This document shows, piece after piece, positions 25,583 through 37,811 of a stretch of DNA of 64,000 nucleotides. The translations under genes and the position numbers were made by a program. The stretch spans positions 115,097,001 to 115,161,000 of the forward strand of contig CM032233.1 of assembly GCA_019009955.1 (NCBI GenBank), read 5' to 3'. The notes beneath the pieces were generated by a model, which saw only the letters and a program-made list of their open reading frames with translations, did not search any database and had not been told where the DNA came from. The stretch comes from Riptortus pedestris (taxonomy: Eukaryota; Arthropoda; Insecta; Hemiptera; Alydidae). Position 1 is the first letter of the stretch. Each line of letters opens with the position of its first letter.

Positions 25583-25950
25583 TAGCTGACTTTCCTTAGA
25601 GGAAATCAGCTATTGAGGTCGTACTCATGACGTGATTTTCGAAACATCTCCACAAACGAACATCGATCCTGACTAGTAGCTGACAAAAATGAGGTCCATT
25701 CAAAACTTGGCTGTCGCTATTTTTGTTCGACATCGACAAAATCGACATATAAGTGATTCATGTAAAACTACGATCTAGTTCGTAAATGACTGAAATACAA
25801 GGAGCAGGGGTGGTTTAGAGGGGAGTATTTCGAAATATCTCCGTTATTATATGTATGATCAACATTTGTATAAGTCAGGAGAGAGGGGGGGGGTTAGAGG
25901 AGGGAATAATTGAAAATTCGAAATATCTCGGTTACTATCAGTTAGTTCTG
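25583..25950 (+). mobile_element. Family A element, copy 5 (3' truncated)
   Basis: It begins TTAGCTGACTTTCC with a decayed palindrome, then ATTGAGGTCGTACTCATGAC and a TA-less core. The G-run/ATATCTCCGTTA segment appears twice in tandem (about 25800-25855 and 25880-25935). The 3' hairpin is missing. Confidence 0.7.
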
Positions 25951-28649
25951 AAATGTTTTTTTTTAATTCTTATTGTTGGTACCAATTTTTTATAGAATAT
26001 AAAACATAACCGCAAAAAATCATGAATTTGAAATTTCCCTTCAAAGACCTAGAATAATTTTCTTATTTTCTTGTGGATACAAATTTTATAACAAAATTGC
26101 TCAATAGCACAAATAGTTTTGAATTTATTTATAAAAGAAGTAAGCTGTATTTCCAAAGTTGATAAAACCAATGTTGTTGTAATTTTATGTTTCTACTAAT
26201 GTTGTTAAATAATTATTTTTCTTATCTCTACTATTAAGTGAGTTATATGTATTTTTATTTCTTCAGCCTTAGTAGATGCTCAGTTATAATCGTCTAATTT
26301 TTACTATAGGTAACTGAGTATATATCAAATGCCTTTCACTTAGGTTACTTACTACGAGAGAAATAGGGAACACATGGTGAGATGAGATGACCAACGTTAC
26401 ATACCTGAACGTCTCAAATCTATTCGATTTTTTTTTTTTTTTTTTTATAGAAAAATTTTATTTGTAAAGAGAATACATTTTTAGCATCTTAAAGGAATAA
26501 TATTCTAATTATTTGGTGTTAATCCCGGACAACTCGCCTTTTCTTCTTAGAAAAAAAAATATTCGTAAGAATATGCCTATACTAAACACAACGATGAAAA
26601 TTGGTTGGGAATAGGCATATGTAGATTAAAAAATAGCCCAGAGTAATGTATTATAGAACTTCTCCAGCGCACAAAGTAGCCATGCTTAGCTATTATGAGG
26701 TTGGGCAGAGAGCCTATAGAGCCAAAAGTTGATTAGATTAAAAAAAACAATCTAATTTGTAATGTAATCATCTCCATCACATAACTAGGGGAATAATTCG
26801 TTTCTACTGGCGTTGGATAGTTTAGCAATAACGCTAATTTTAAGTATGATCGTTATCCACTTTCAAAAGTTTTCATAGCATTAGTGTTTAATGATTTTTA
26901 AAAAACATAGAATTCTCTGCAAGCATAAACTTGTAAATAGAATAATATTTTGAACGGAGTCCAATAAGAAATAAATTATTTCTCACAAAAACATTATAGT
27001 GTTTTCAGATGGATTTGGATTGATAGCGTTATTAGTCAATCCCTACTCATTGGGCCTTTTCGCAAATATGCGTAAGGGGCCGATTTAAGGGAGACATATT
27101 AAATCCCAAGAGAATATAGAAAAATAAAATGGGCAAGGGAATAAAAGAAAAATATGATTATATATATAGAAAATCAACATACGTAAACAGTGTAAAGATG
27201 AAATTAGCGAATACCCATAATTTCTTCAAATAAATTTAACCATTTGACGATTTTTGTTAGATGGATTCATTTTTCAATTCCTCTTAACATGGGTGTGACC
27301 CATGTATGCTATATTCATTGAAATATGTGCATCATTAGTTTTTTTTCTCTTTCAAAATAAAGAAATAAAATCAAGGGTAGTTTAACAGACCCTAATATTT
27401 CACCATTACAATTTTTGAATTATTTTATTTTAATCTAACTGATGGGGCAAATGGAGCCACAGGTGGATCACAATAAGAAATTAGTCTTTTCTCCCCTCAT
27501 ATAATTCTAGACCGGTAGCCGTAAGTTTGTTGGAATTAAAGGTTAAAGAGATTATTAACCCTATTCGTACCATTTATGAGTACACTTGAGATATTTCACA
27601 GGTGCATGGCACTGTTAGTTTGAGATGAACTATTTCTCGGCCTCTTCGTAAAAGTAGTAGGCGAATAAATTCTCCCAAAATCGTGTATATTCGGTGTCAT
27701 AAACTAATAACTCAAAACTAATTACTTGTATTCATACACAAGTAATAAATATTCAACATTCAAAGTAAGCACCATTGAAATTTAATGAGAATGTTCATTA
27801 CAGGGTTTAAAAAAAAAACGGAATTTGTACAAATAAGGCAGGAATATGAACTGGTTCTTATTTAATCATTGTAAAAAGTATTTTAGAACTCTTCAAATTA
27901 TATAAAATATTCTTTCAACATGCCTTTGTACACATTTAGGTCTTACAAAAGTCTTATTATTATTTTAATACAATTGCCAAATGATCAAATTATTTATAAA
28001 TCAAAGCAGAATTATTAATGGATATGCTATATTAAATTTTATAGGCAGCAAATCCTTTGATTTCTTTGATGAGACAGAGGCTTCAATGATTGGTACTCCA
28101 AATAAAGACCTCTGCAATCAGAAATATTACGAACTCAGGTCTCTTTTGTTGAAAGGTTTAAACTTCAGTCCCTTAGCAATAATCTGAAGTCCATTCTTTC
28201 AGAACCGTCCAAATTTATGAAATAAAGTACTTATAAAATGGAATATTTATTAAATTAAAGGAACAAAAATAAATATGACTATATTCCCTTCAAATTATGT
28301 TATTGCCTCCATTGTCTTATTGTTAAGTATAATTGTATAACTCTGAATTCAAATCTGAATGATTCTGAGATAAAACTACTTACATTAATTTATACACTTC
28401 GTATGAAACTTTGTTGTAAGATTGGAAATGCAAATTTTAATTATGGTGTACACTACAGAAATTCGTTGAGCTCATGTTATCTTTTAACGAAATTTTTTAT
28501 ATAATTTCGCAGATTTTAAATGTAAAGAACTAAATAAACAATGTTAATTTTGACATCACTCAATAAAGCTAATATTAAGTTTTTTTGTATACTTTAAATT
28601 GATTTTAGTACATTTTCTCGAGGAGTTAATTTGGCAAAAGTGTCTTTAG

Positions 28650-28910
28650 TGTTTCGCGAAAAGTATTAAACTCTACTACTATGCAGAAAGCGGACCTGCA
28701 GGGGAGGGGGCAGAGGAGGAGAAATAAAGATAAAAAATACCTTTGATATTATTCTATAACCATTCTCATTGCAAATATTTGTAGGAAATTAATCTTCCAA
28801 ATTAAAATTAAATTTGAAAGAAATTAATTCCACAATTATGCTACTATACTTGTTTTCTCTCACCCAAACATTGGCAGAGATAATTTCAGTAAACCCCTGC
28901 TCATATATTT
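28650..28910 (+). mobile_element. Family A element, heavily decayed copy
   Basis: Collinear remnants: a G-rich run near 28700-28713, TTCTATAACCATTCTCATTG, and CAGTAAACCCCTGCTCAT, in the order and spacing of the family. Confidence 0.45.
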
Positions 28911-29735
28911 CACGAAACGCTTTGTTTTAATTAAGTATTGCCAATCTCAAGAAAATAAAATTAATACAAACAAAAAATGACTATTTCTTTAAAAATGAAA
29001 CTGACAATAAAATAGCGGCCAAGGAAAATATAAATAAACAAATAGACAACCAAAAGGATACTAATTTGACAAATAAAAATATAGAGAAACAAAAATGTAC
29101 TGCACATTATAACGCCACAGTCGTCAGGAAGATTACATTGATATGTAAAGAAATTGTGAAAATCACATGGATATATCCAAACAGAGTGAGAAATAGCTTT
29201 AGCCATATAGAGGATAAATTGAAATCCACACGTACCAAATATTATGTGTAAAAAATAAACTGTATGTATTGCAATAAAAGTTTTGCAGGGGTATTATCAC
29301 AATTAGTAGAAAGACGAATCCGACAACACGTGATAAACGTTGATAATAAGGACAATAAAACGTAACGCGATTAAACGCACTAACAACTTTGATTTTGAAA
29401 ACGAAAGTATACAAGATAAAGAAAGAACTATAAGCAAGAGGAGGCTATAAAAAATATGCACATCATAAAAAAATAGAAAAAAATGCGATCAATAAGACAT
29501 CAGAGATTCAAAATGTAAATTATATATATTTTAATTTATTATAAATAAATTCTCATGCTATTTAGAGTACACTTGATTAGAGAAAATCGATATATTTTTA
29601 TTCCATGACATATCGATATAAATAAGCGGACTTGATCCGCCATACTTTGTAAGCCATTCTCAGACTGGCATGGATAGCGGAAGGGCATAGAGAAACATGT
29701 AGCCTTTAGTTTCGTACATACAAAATGTATTATAT

Positions 29736-29806
29736 TTTCTCCTGATGAGAAGTTATGTGGACACGAAAGTAGTTGAGAAATAAAAATGAATTTAATAATC
29801 ATTTGA
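29736..29806 (+). ncRNA. Hammerhead-ribozyme-like motif in a dispersed repeat, copy 2
   Basis: TCTC, CTGATGAG (29742-29749), a decayed stem-loop, GAAAG, TAGTTGAGA and then AATAAAAATGAATTTAATAA: the same repeat as at 16423. Stem II has lost pairs, and the C after GAAA is G, so this copy is probably inactive even if the ancestor was a ribozyme. Confidence 0.35.
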
Positions 29807-30012
29807 GGTATTCATTTTTTATGATCCTGCCGCCATAGATTAGTTAATCAGTGTTACTTGAAGCTTAAATACAGCGATCTGATCTCATCGGAATAGGAGC
29901 ATGGAGATAAACAAAAAAATATAACCGTTATTATGGTCCGGGTCGAAAAATGTTACTTTCGTAACTAATGTTGCTCAGAATATAATTTTTCTATCATTTT
30001 TGTCCCATAGTT

Positions 30013-30134
30013 TTAGCAGATTTCCCTCAAGGGAAATCAGCTATTGAGGTCGTATTCATGACGTGATTTTCGAAATTTTTCTTCAAATGTCCATCGATCC
30101 TACTGGAGATGACGAAAATGAAGTCCGTTCAAAA

Positions 30135-30189
<55 letters not shown>

Positions 30190-30606
30190 TGTTACCGCTA
30201 TATATTTGTCTGTTACCTCTCTAGCGGTCGCAATTTTTGTTTAATCGTCACCAAACTCGGTATTTAATCGTTTTATGTAAAAAGAAAGTTCAAGTTCGTT
30301 AACGGCTGAAATCGGACCAGTTGGAAGGGGGTTTATCTCCGTTACTATACGTCGGATCGAAAGATTGTATAGAACCAATCTTATTGCGAATTAAATTTAC
30401 TATAAATATTGTTCTATACATTTATTCTCTATCTTGAATATTAACCAAGATATTTGCATTTTTATTAAGTGTAACGGACGAGCTATGGTCGCTCCTAGTC
30501 GTTCCCACCGAAAGCTTGTTCGGTACTCGTATGGAGATTTCTCTATTGTATAAATTTACTTGGAAAATCTGCTTAGTTTACGCAGCCCCTGCGTGGGGAG
30601 CTTTCT
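30013..30606 (+). mobile_element. Family A element, copy 6
   Basis: 5' end TTAGCAGATTTCCC with the palindrome, TA core (30138-30186) followed by a partial duplication of the TGTCTGTTACC unit, a shortened G-run, the AACGGACGAGCTATGG module and a 3' hairpin ACGCAGCCCCTGCGT. A decayed fragment of the same family (29900-29990) lies directly upstream. Confidence 0.85.
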
Positions 30607-30759
30607 TGTCTAACGTTAATATTGGCTGAGATATTTGAAATATTTTAGTTTTCAATCACCTGTAAACGCCACACTCCTACTAGTTCACTTAGAGCGTTTG
30701 AGTCCAGAAAACATCTCAAGTTCAGCTTAATGTTTAAGTCTTGTTCACATAGGCTTATA

Positions 30760-32160
30760 GGAACATGGAGAATAGATGGGGCAGATCAGTAGCAGCAAAC
30801 TTCAATGAATTATGCGAACTAGATGCAATTTATAATGCTGGATTACGATTATCTATAGGAGCCTTCCGTTCTAGCCCAGTAATAAGCATGTGTGCTGAAA
30901 CAGGAATTCCACTATTGACATTTAGAAGGCAAAAACTGGCAGCTACATACTCAGCCAAACTAGTGACCCAAAGGGGACATTTCAGAGCATATTCCACCCT
31001 CTCTACTCACGGTTGTATGACCAAAAACCCACGACACCAAAACCTATTGGAATTAGGCTAAATTATTTAACAGAAAGACTCTTACGAAGCTCAAACAGTA
31101 TTGATGAATTCGACTTAATTCCGCCTTGGACAATTCAAGAACTACCTATAGATACACAAACTCATAAACAAAACGTCCCAAGACATCAACTACTGGAAAA
31201 TAAAGGAAACTTTCGTTAAAAAAAAACACCCAAAGATCATATACACTGATGGCTCGAAAATTGCTGAGTCCTGCGCCTACTGCGAAGAAAATGTCTGCCA
31301 AAAATTGAAGCTTAACAAATTAACCAGCATCTATTCGGCCGAACTGCTCCCAATTAAGTTCGCATAATATCACTGCATTTTCAAACATTCGACTTCAGAA
31401 AAATTCCTGATTTACATAGACTCGTCGAGTGCCCTATTGAGTATAACAGATATATTAATGAACAATCCAATAGTACAAAAAATACATAGTTATATAAAAA
31501 TGCTCCGAGAGTTAAGGCCTTCTACTTCATGTGGATTCCAAGCCACGTGGTAATACATGGAAATGAAAAAGCAGATGTAGCCAGAGAAGCCCACCAACAC
31601 TACTCCATCACCCCAACAACAATTACATCTGCAGAGCTGTATCAACCACTCAAAGAAGATATAGATAAAAACTGGCAACACGAAAGCCAGAAAAATAAAC
31701 TAAAAACTATTAAAACCTCCATTCGTCCATGGAAATATTCGACAAGAGACCAACAGAAGAGAACAAGTCGTACTATGTAGACTCCGAATAGGGCACACAA
31801 AATTTACGCATAGTTATCTTATGACAAAAGATCAACAGCCGATAAGTGGGAAGTGTAACACAGACCTAACTATCTACCATATATTAATGGAATGCCATAC
31901 GTATACAAATATTCGAAACGAATGCAATATTTCCAATAATATAGCAGTGGCCCTTGGAGATGACCCCAAAGAGATAGATAAATTGTTTAATTTTATGAAA
32001 ATTACGAATTTATACTAAGAAATTTAAATTACAAATTTTTTGTATCCTCCTTTATATTGTAAAATTTTAAATAACGATATAAATGAGGGTAAAACAATAT
32101 TAACAACTTGCATAAACACAGTTTCCCTTTGAAAGTGCAGTTATTTGACCAAAACGAAAG
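30760..32160 (+). pseudogene. 5'-truncated LINE with RNase H domain (I/R1/LOA-like), inactivated
   Basis: The left part (30765-31061) encodes the region between reverse transcriptase and RNase H (NAGLRLSIGAFRSSP and FRRQKLAATY). RNase H follows with its catalytic acidic residues in order, spread over broken frames: IYTDGSK (about 31238-31258), SAELL (about 31338), FLIYIDSSSALL (about 31410-31440), then MWIPSHVVIHGNEKADVA (31529-31582). After it comes a C-terminal segment with RIGHTKFTHSYL and a zinc-binding-like Cys/His cluster (GKCNTD...YHILMEC, about 31848-31895). The frame shifts at least four times. The polymerase and endonuclease are absent, as is usual for 5'-truncated copies. The family is distinct from the LINE at 5220, which lacks RNase H. 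Confidence 0.85.
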
Positions 32161-32269
32161 TTATATTACCGGGCGATGATAGCCTAGTAGTTTTTCGCCC
32201 TAAAACCTTATGGAACTACAACAAGATCACTAGCATGCCCAGCACGCCAAAGATCTGCTTAGTTTAATT

Positions 32270-32580
32270 CCTTTTATTTTTTTTATAACAGAAAAATGTT
32301 TTCGTACCTAGAGGGAGTCTAACCCAGGTATGCAGGATAACAAGTTCTGTGCTCTAACAGCACTACTACCTACGGGTTCGATAAACTCTTCTCTTGAAGC
32401 CAAACTCCCACGCCAGCAGGACTTCCTATTTGGTGGGTTTAGCTTCGATAGAAGCATTGTTGCAATGAGTTGGGAGGCGTGCCGGTCGCTGACTGGTAGA
32501 GTACTGGACTTGATATCCCGGATAACAGGGGTTGACTTCCACGGGTACGGAAAAGACAAGTTTCCCTTAAGTATGAAATA
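32270..32580. mobile_element. Two opposed tRNA-derived SINE heads
   Basis: The left head is on the minus strand (about 32395-32300): D-arm-like TGTTAGAGCAC, anticodon-arm-like CAGAACTTGTTATCCTG, B-box-like TGGGTTAGACTCC, then an A-rich tail near 32290-32270. The right head is on the plus strand (about 32478-32560): TGGTAGAGTA, CTGGACTTGATATCCCGG and a B-box-like GGGGTTGACTTCC. Each resembles a tRNA in arm order but has too many mismatches to be a gene. Between them lies another inverted repeat (GAAGCCAAACTCCCAC with GTGGGTTTAGCTTC). The overlapping 83-codon frames on both strands are spurious. Confidence 0.55.
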
Positions 32581-32739
32581 ATCAAACTATTAATTATTTT
32601 CTGATGTATACAGCCCACAAAATGAAGAAAAAAAAGGTGTAGATTAGCTGTTTGGTTTTGAGAGCCAGGGTTTTGGTTTTCATCTAGTAGTGGGAGTAAG
32701 AATATAAATTTAAATAGTCTACTTTGTTACATTCTTTTA

Positions 32740-33706
<967 letters not shown>

Positions 33707-33868
33707 GTTATAGTGTTATAGATGGGCTGCGAGCACCCGAGCTTAAATGCAGTACAGCTTATTTTTTGGCTCTATCATAATTTTTTCCTAAATCAGCCAA
33801 GGTATCTAAAATAGATGGGTGCCTTATATGGGTCGCCTTAATAAAATAACATTTGACGAAGTTTTTGG

Positions 33869-33870
<2 letters not shown>

Positions 33871-33915
<45 letters not shown>

Positions 33916-33923
33916 TATATATA

Positions 33924-33974
<51 letters not shown>
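33871..33974. repeat. Long interrupted (TA)n microsatellite
   Basis: Two TA tracts separated by TCCTATATATATAACTATA. Confidence 0.95.
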
Positions 33975-33977
<3 letters not shown>

Positions 33978-33979
33978 CA

Positions 33980-35220
33980 GATCTTACTGCATTTATAGTT
34001 TCAATTGTAATATATTCATCCACAGAATAGAATAATGAAAAAATTTACAGGTTAATATAAGCAAATAACTATAACTAATTCTACTTTTTCTTATGCGTAT
34101 TCGCATTGCAAATCCATGCATACCTAACTCGGGTTTTCTGCAAATAAATTTAAAGTTTAAGAATCATAAAGTGTTATTTTAAACTTTACCGATATTTCGA
34201 AAAAATATTACAAACAAAGAATATAAATTTGAACTAGAAGTGAACTAAAATATTTGAAAAGAACTTTTGAATTTGAATCTCATTAATGAAAAATACTGGA
34301 TCAAGTTCATTATCTTCTCTCTTCTGATTTTCTTTCTTCTTCCTCATTAAACTTGATTTTTGAAACGTAATTGTTTAATATCTATTGGGATATGCTACTT
34401 TAAAAGAAAGTTTTAAATACATGAGCAATTAAATCAGCATAGACTTAATAGGGCAATAAATATATTAATCCCGAGATAATAACCCTAAAGCATGCTCATT
34501 AATCTAAATCAAAATCTGACCACATTTCATGCCCAAAATTACTGCAATCTACTATTTTTTTTATGTATATTATTAAACAAAGACTCAAACCTAAAGTGGA
34601 TGGACTAAAGTATGCTAAGACATTCTGATTAACACGTAATTTTTCCTCAGTTAAATGCGTGACGTCTGAATCAATGTTTCTTCTGGACTGAATCTCAAAA
34701 AACTGCTAAATTAAAATTAACAGTATTTTGGGCCCAAAACCCTGAAAGAAGACTATTTTTTCCTATTTAGTCTCAATATTCGCATTACTACGTGAATTAT
34801 TAAATACATTAAATATGGTTTATTTGAATACATTTACTAGCGATGCTGTTGAATCAGTTCCTTAGACCTAAGAATACACAATATTATTTTATTATTTACC
34901 TTCTGTTTGTGCTTAATAATACTTTACATCTTGGCCATCAATAAATTATAACTAAATTATTTTAGTTTTTGTGGCCCACAGGTTGATGCAAAATGTAGCA
35001 GTTTCAATTGGTGTCGTAAGTAAAGTGGCTTTTGTTTATATGACTTTAGCCATAAATAAATTAAAAGCCACCATAAATTATTGTTTTACTTACTGATAAA
35101 CCTTTAATACATAATTCGTGTTCTTTTCATAATATTTTAAAGTTTTTATAAAAATAAAAGAAATCTAGAAGTTTATCATATAATATCTAACTTACGGTAA
35201 TATGGCGATTATTAGTCAGG
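33980..35220. other. Unique AT-rich intron
   Basis: No coding, repeat or RNA feature seen. Confidence 0.5.
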
Positions 35221-35228
35221 CTACTTAC

Positions 35229-35252
35229 TTCCTCGTTGCGGGATCTGTGCAG
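35229..35252 (-). CDS. onecut: Putative Onecut 24-nt microexon in the linker between Cut domain and homeodomain
   Basis: On the minus strand a long T-rich tract ends in AG (35254-35253), is followed by 24 GC-rich bases in AT-rich DNA, and then meets a near-perfect donor GTAAGTAG (35228-35221). Entered in phase 1 with a G from upstream, it reads AAQIPQRG. It leaves one base (A), which joins CT at 3249-3248 to give Thr-Cys-Lys-Arg-Lys. So it is phase 1 in and phase 1 out, exactly what the homeodomain exon demands, and adds 8 codons. It may be constitutive or alternative. Known: mammalian HNF-6 has isoforms differing in the length of this same linker, so a variable spacer is biologically sensible. 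The call rests on splice signals, phase and base composition, not on a transcript. Confidence 0.75.
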
Positions 35253-35369
35253 CTAAAAAAGAAAAAAAACATACATTAGAATTTGAAAACTGAAAATACC
35301 ATAATAATTATCTAAACACCCATTAACACATATATATAAATGTAGGTCAAATAATTATGGATACATGGG

Positions 35370-35560
35370 ATAACAACCTATGTGACATTCTGGAAGGTAC
35401 TAGATGCAAGAGGAGGGGTCATGCCATGCTCATGCAGTCCAGCTCTCTCCCGCCCATTTACCCTAACACCAAAAAGAAACAAGTTGAAGCAGATGCAAAG
35501 GGATCTACCTTTTTTGCCGCGGCCCAGACCTTAGTGCCACTGAAATGAATTCCTTTTCTA
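35370..35560 (+). other. GC-richer block of unknown origin
   Basis: A plus-strand 63-codon frame (35357-35548) with no recognised motif. It lies about 100 bp upstream of the microexon in gene orientation. Composition differs from the flanks, so it may be a repeat fragment or a regulatory segment. Confidence 0.25.
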
Positions 35561-36187
35561 CTAAATGAAATAACTACTATTGGGGAGTCTCTACTAGGAC
35601 CTGTCTCATAAGACACATTATTTCGAGATTCACAATGTCCTCAATTTTCTTATAAGCGCCTTGTTACTGATACAAAAGTAACAAGACATTTCGTATTGAG
35701 CTAATTTTTATATATAACTGATTGCTTTCATCATCGTAATTAATTCACCGTTTATTTTTACTATTGGTGAATAAATTACTTTTGAAAAATGGTTTAGTGT
35801 AAAGACATGAAGAATAAAGAGAACATGAAGACCGAGACGAAGAAAACATAATATCTATGCGGATAAAGATATTGAAGATTTTTTTGTTTAATGTGACCTT
35901 TTGTCTTAAAGAAGGCATATACATAAGCAATACTCAAAAACAGTGAAGAAACAATAATACTATTAGAAGGCTGTCCAATAGTTAATAGTATGAATTTTGC
36001 ATACTTTTGTCTCTTTAGTATTTGTTTATTCTAAGGTGAAGAAAATCTAAATTTATAAATAATTGCATATGGTAACTTGCTGAACGTATAATTTGTTCAA
36101 GGGTTTAAATTGTTATCATAATGGGAGTTTGATATAATAATAATAAGAATGGCTTCAATTTTAATTTAATAAATTCCCAGTTTCTTC

Positions 36188-36190
<3 letters not shown>

Positions 36191-36226
<36 letters not shown>
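36191..36226. repeat. (TA)n microsatellite
   Basis: TA tract. Confidence 0.95.
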
Positions 36227-36232
<6 letters not shown>

Positions 36233-37738
36233 TATATTCTGAAATATAAATTGGTGAAATAGGATTTTACTGAACGGTTTACAAGTAATTGCCAAATAAT
36301 CATAATGCGACGTTCCCCATAGTCTTATGCGTTATATTTCTTTAGACAGTCAAAAAAGGTTTTAAGGAAATTTAAATGAAATTAAGGAATTATTGAAAAG
36401 TTATTATTGTCAATGAGAATTAACAGATGATTCCAATATTCAATGGAAATTTTATCCTCATCGGATTATTGGATGTTTCAGAAAACAATTATATAATATA
36501 CTACAAATTATTTAATGCTCTAAGAATAAATGTATTTACATACAAACATACTTAATTGAAGATCTCCCCATCGAAAAGACTAATTTTAAAAATAATTATT
36601 CTAAGATATTAATTGGAATGCGTTAATAATTTGACTAGTATATTTTGTATTCAGAAAGTCATTAAGCAATAAAGGGTTCAAAATTTTGTAATTGTAATGT
36701 ATTATTTCAGTTCTTACATATTACGTGTGCCAATGAAGTATGTACAACAATTATATGTCTGGAGATCTATAACTCGTTTTCTTGTACGAATAGTCGTAAA
36801 GATATGTGGAAAGATAATTTATAAAATAGCGTTGTTATTATGTAGTTTTTGTGTGGTCATGATTTTATTGGAATCAATCAGAAACAGGTCATTGTTACTA
36901 TTATACTAAAATATTTTCAACTTCCGCAATCTTGAAATAATATTAATAACTTTAGAAATTACAGCGAGTTAGAGAATTAGATTTAGTTAGTTGTTATATA
37001 AGTTGTAATTACTTCTTATTATTTTGTTTTCAAATTACTTATATAATCGAGATGATATCTAAAATTACAATTGCTTCTTCATTGATTTTGAGTTCCGACA
37101 TTTGTATGAGGTAAAATTATATATAAAGTGAGCTTTGGGTTTAGGGAAATTAAATGAATCCTTCTATACACTGAAACAAAATAAGGAATGAATCTTAGAG
37201 TTAACGAAATATTTAAAAAATACGTTTACCAACTCGGAACATTCCCTTTGTTCTTAAAATAAATGCAAAGTGGTTTTAATAAATTATGTAATGCTGAATT
37301 ATGGAATTGTAAAGCTGTTCATATTTATATTCTAAAATGATGATTTTCAAACCAGAGGTGAAAGTATTAAATGAAAACAAAATTGTATTACACTGTATGT
37401 CTTTCTTCAAGTGAAAATAAAAGCTTTTTTACAATTACGAAGTATGTTTGGATTAATTTAACTGTTAGCTGCATTTAATTTGTTTGCTCAGCTAAAAATA
37501 TTGTACTTTTAACATATTTTATGTTGTACTATCCTTGACTGCGGATATTACTTATTTAGAATTAGAGTAATTTAGAGACAGGCCTAATATATGAAAGTAT
37601 AAGAAGACAGAAGCTTTTTGATGACAATTAAGAAATACTTCAATCAGGGAATGGGCTGAATATGAATAAACAAATATAATTTATAACACTCAATCTGGGC
37701 CGGGCGATCTGGGTGGCAAATCTGTAAGGCTCACTCAC

Positions 37739-37811
37739 AAGCAAGTCGAAGAGGACGGCTTTCTCCGTTTGGTTGGAACCTCTCTCACGCTAACATTTCG
37801 CACACCGCAGT
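37739..37811 (-). other. Exon-like GC-rich block, candidate alternative Onecut exon
   Basis: A 73-nt minus-strand segment is bounded by a pyrimidine tract ending in ttacag (AG 37813-37812) and a donor GTGAGTGAG (from 37738). Both sites are strong, and the block and its flank are much richer in GC than the surrounding 10 kb. Of the three frames only the one used after a phase-1 junction stays open. It encodes a short basic peptide that includes PTKRRKPSSS. The length is not a multiple of three, so joining it to the microexon or the homeodomain exon shifts frame. I calculate that the shifted frame meets TAA one base before the end of the 3249-3137 exon, so the product would lack a homeodomain. 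It could instead be an exon of a non-coding RNA or a conserved regulatory block. No function is assigned. Confidence 0.4.

Noticed and set aside
32300..32395. A functional tRNA gene
   Set aside because: Arm order is tRNA-like, but the stems and the B box carry too many mismatches, and an A-rich tail follows. A SINE head fits better.
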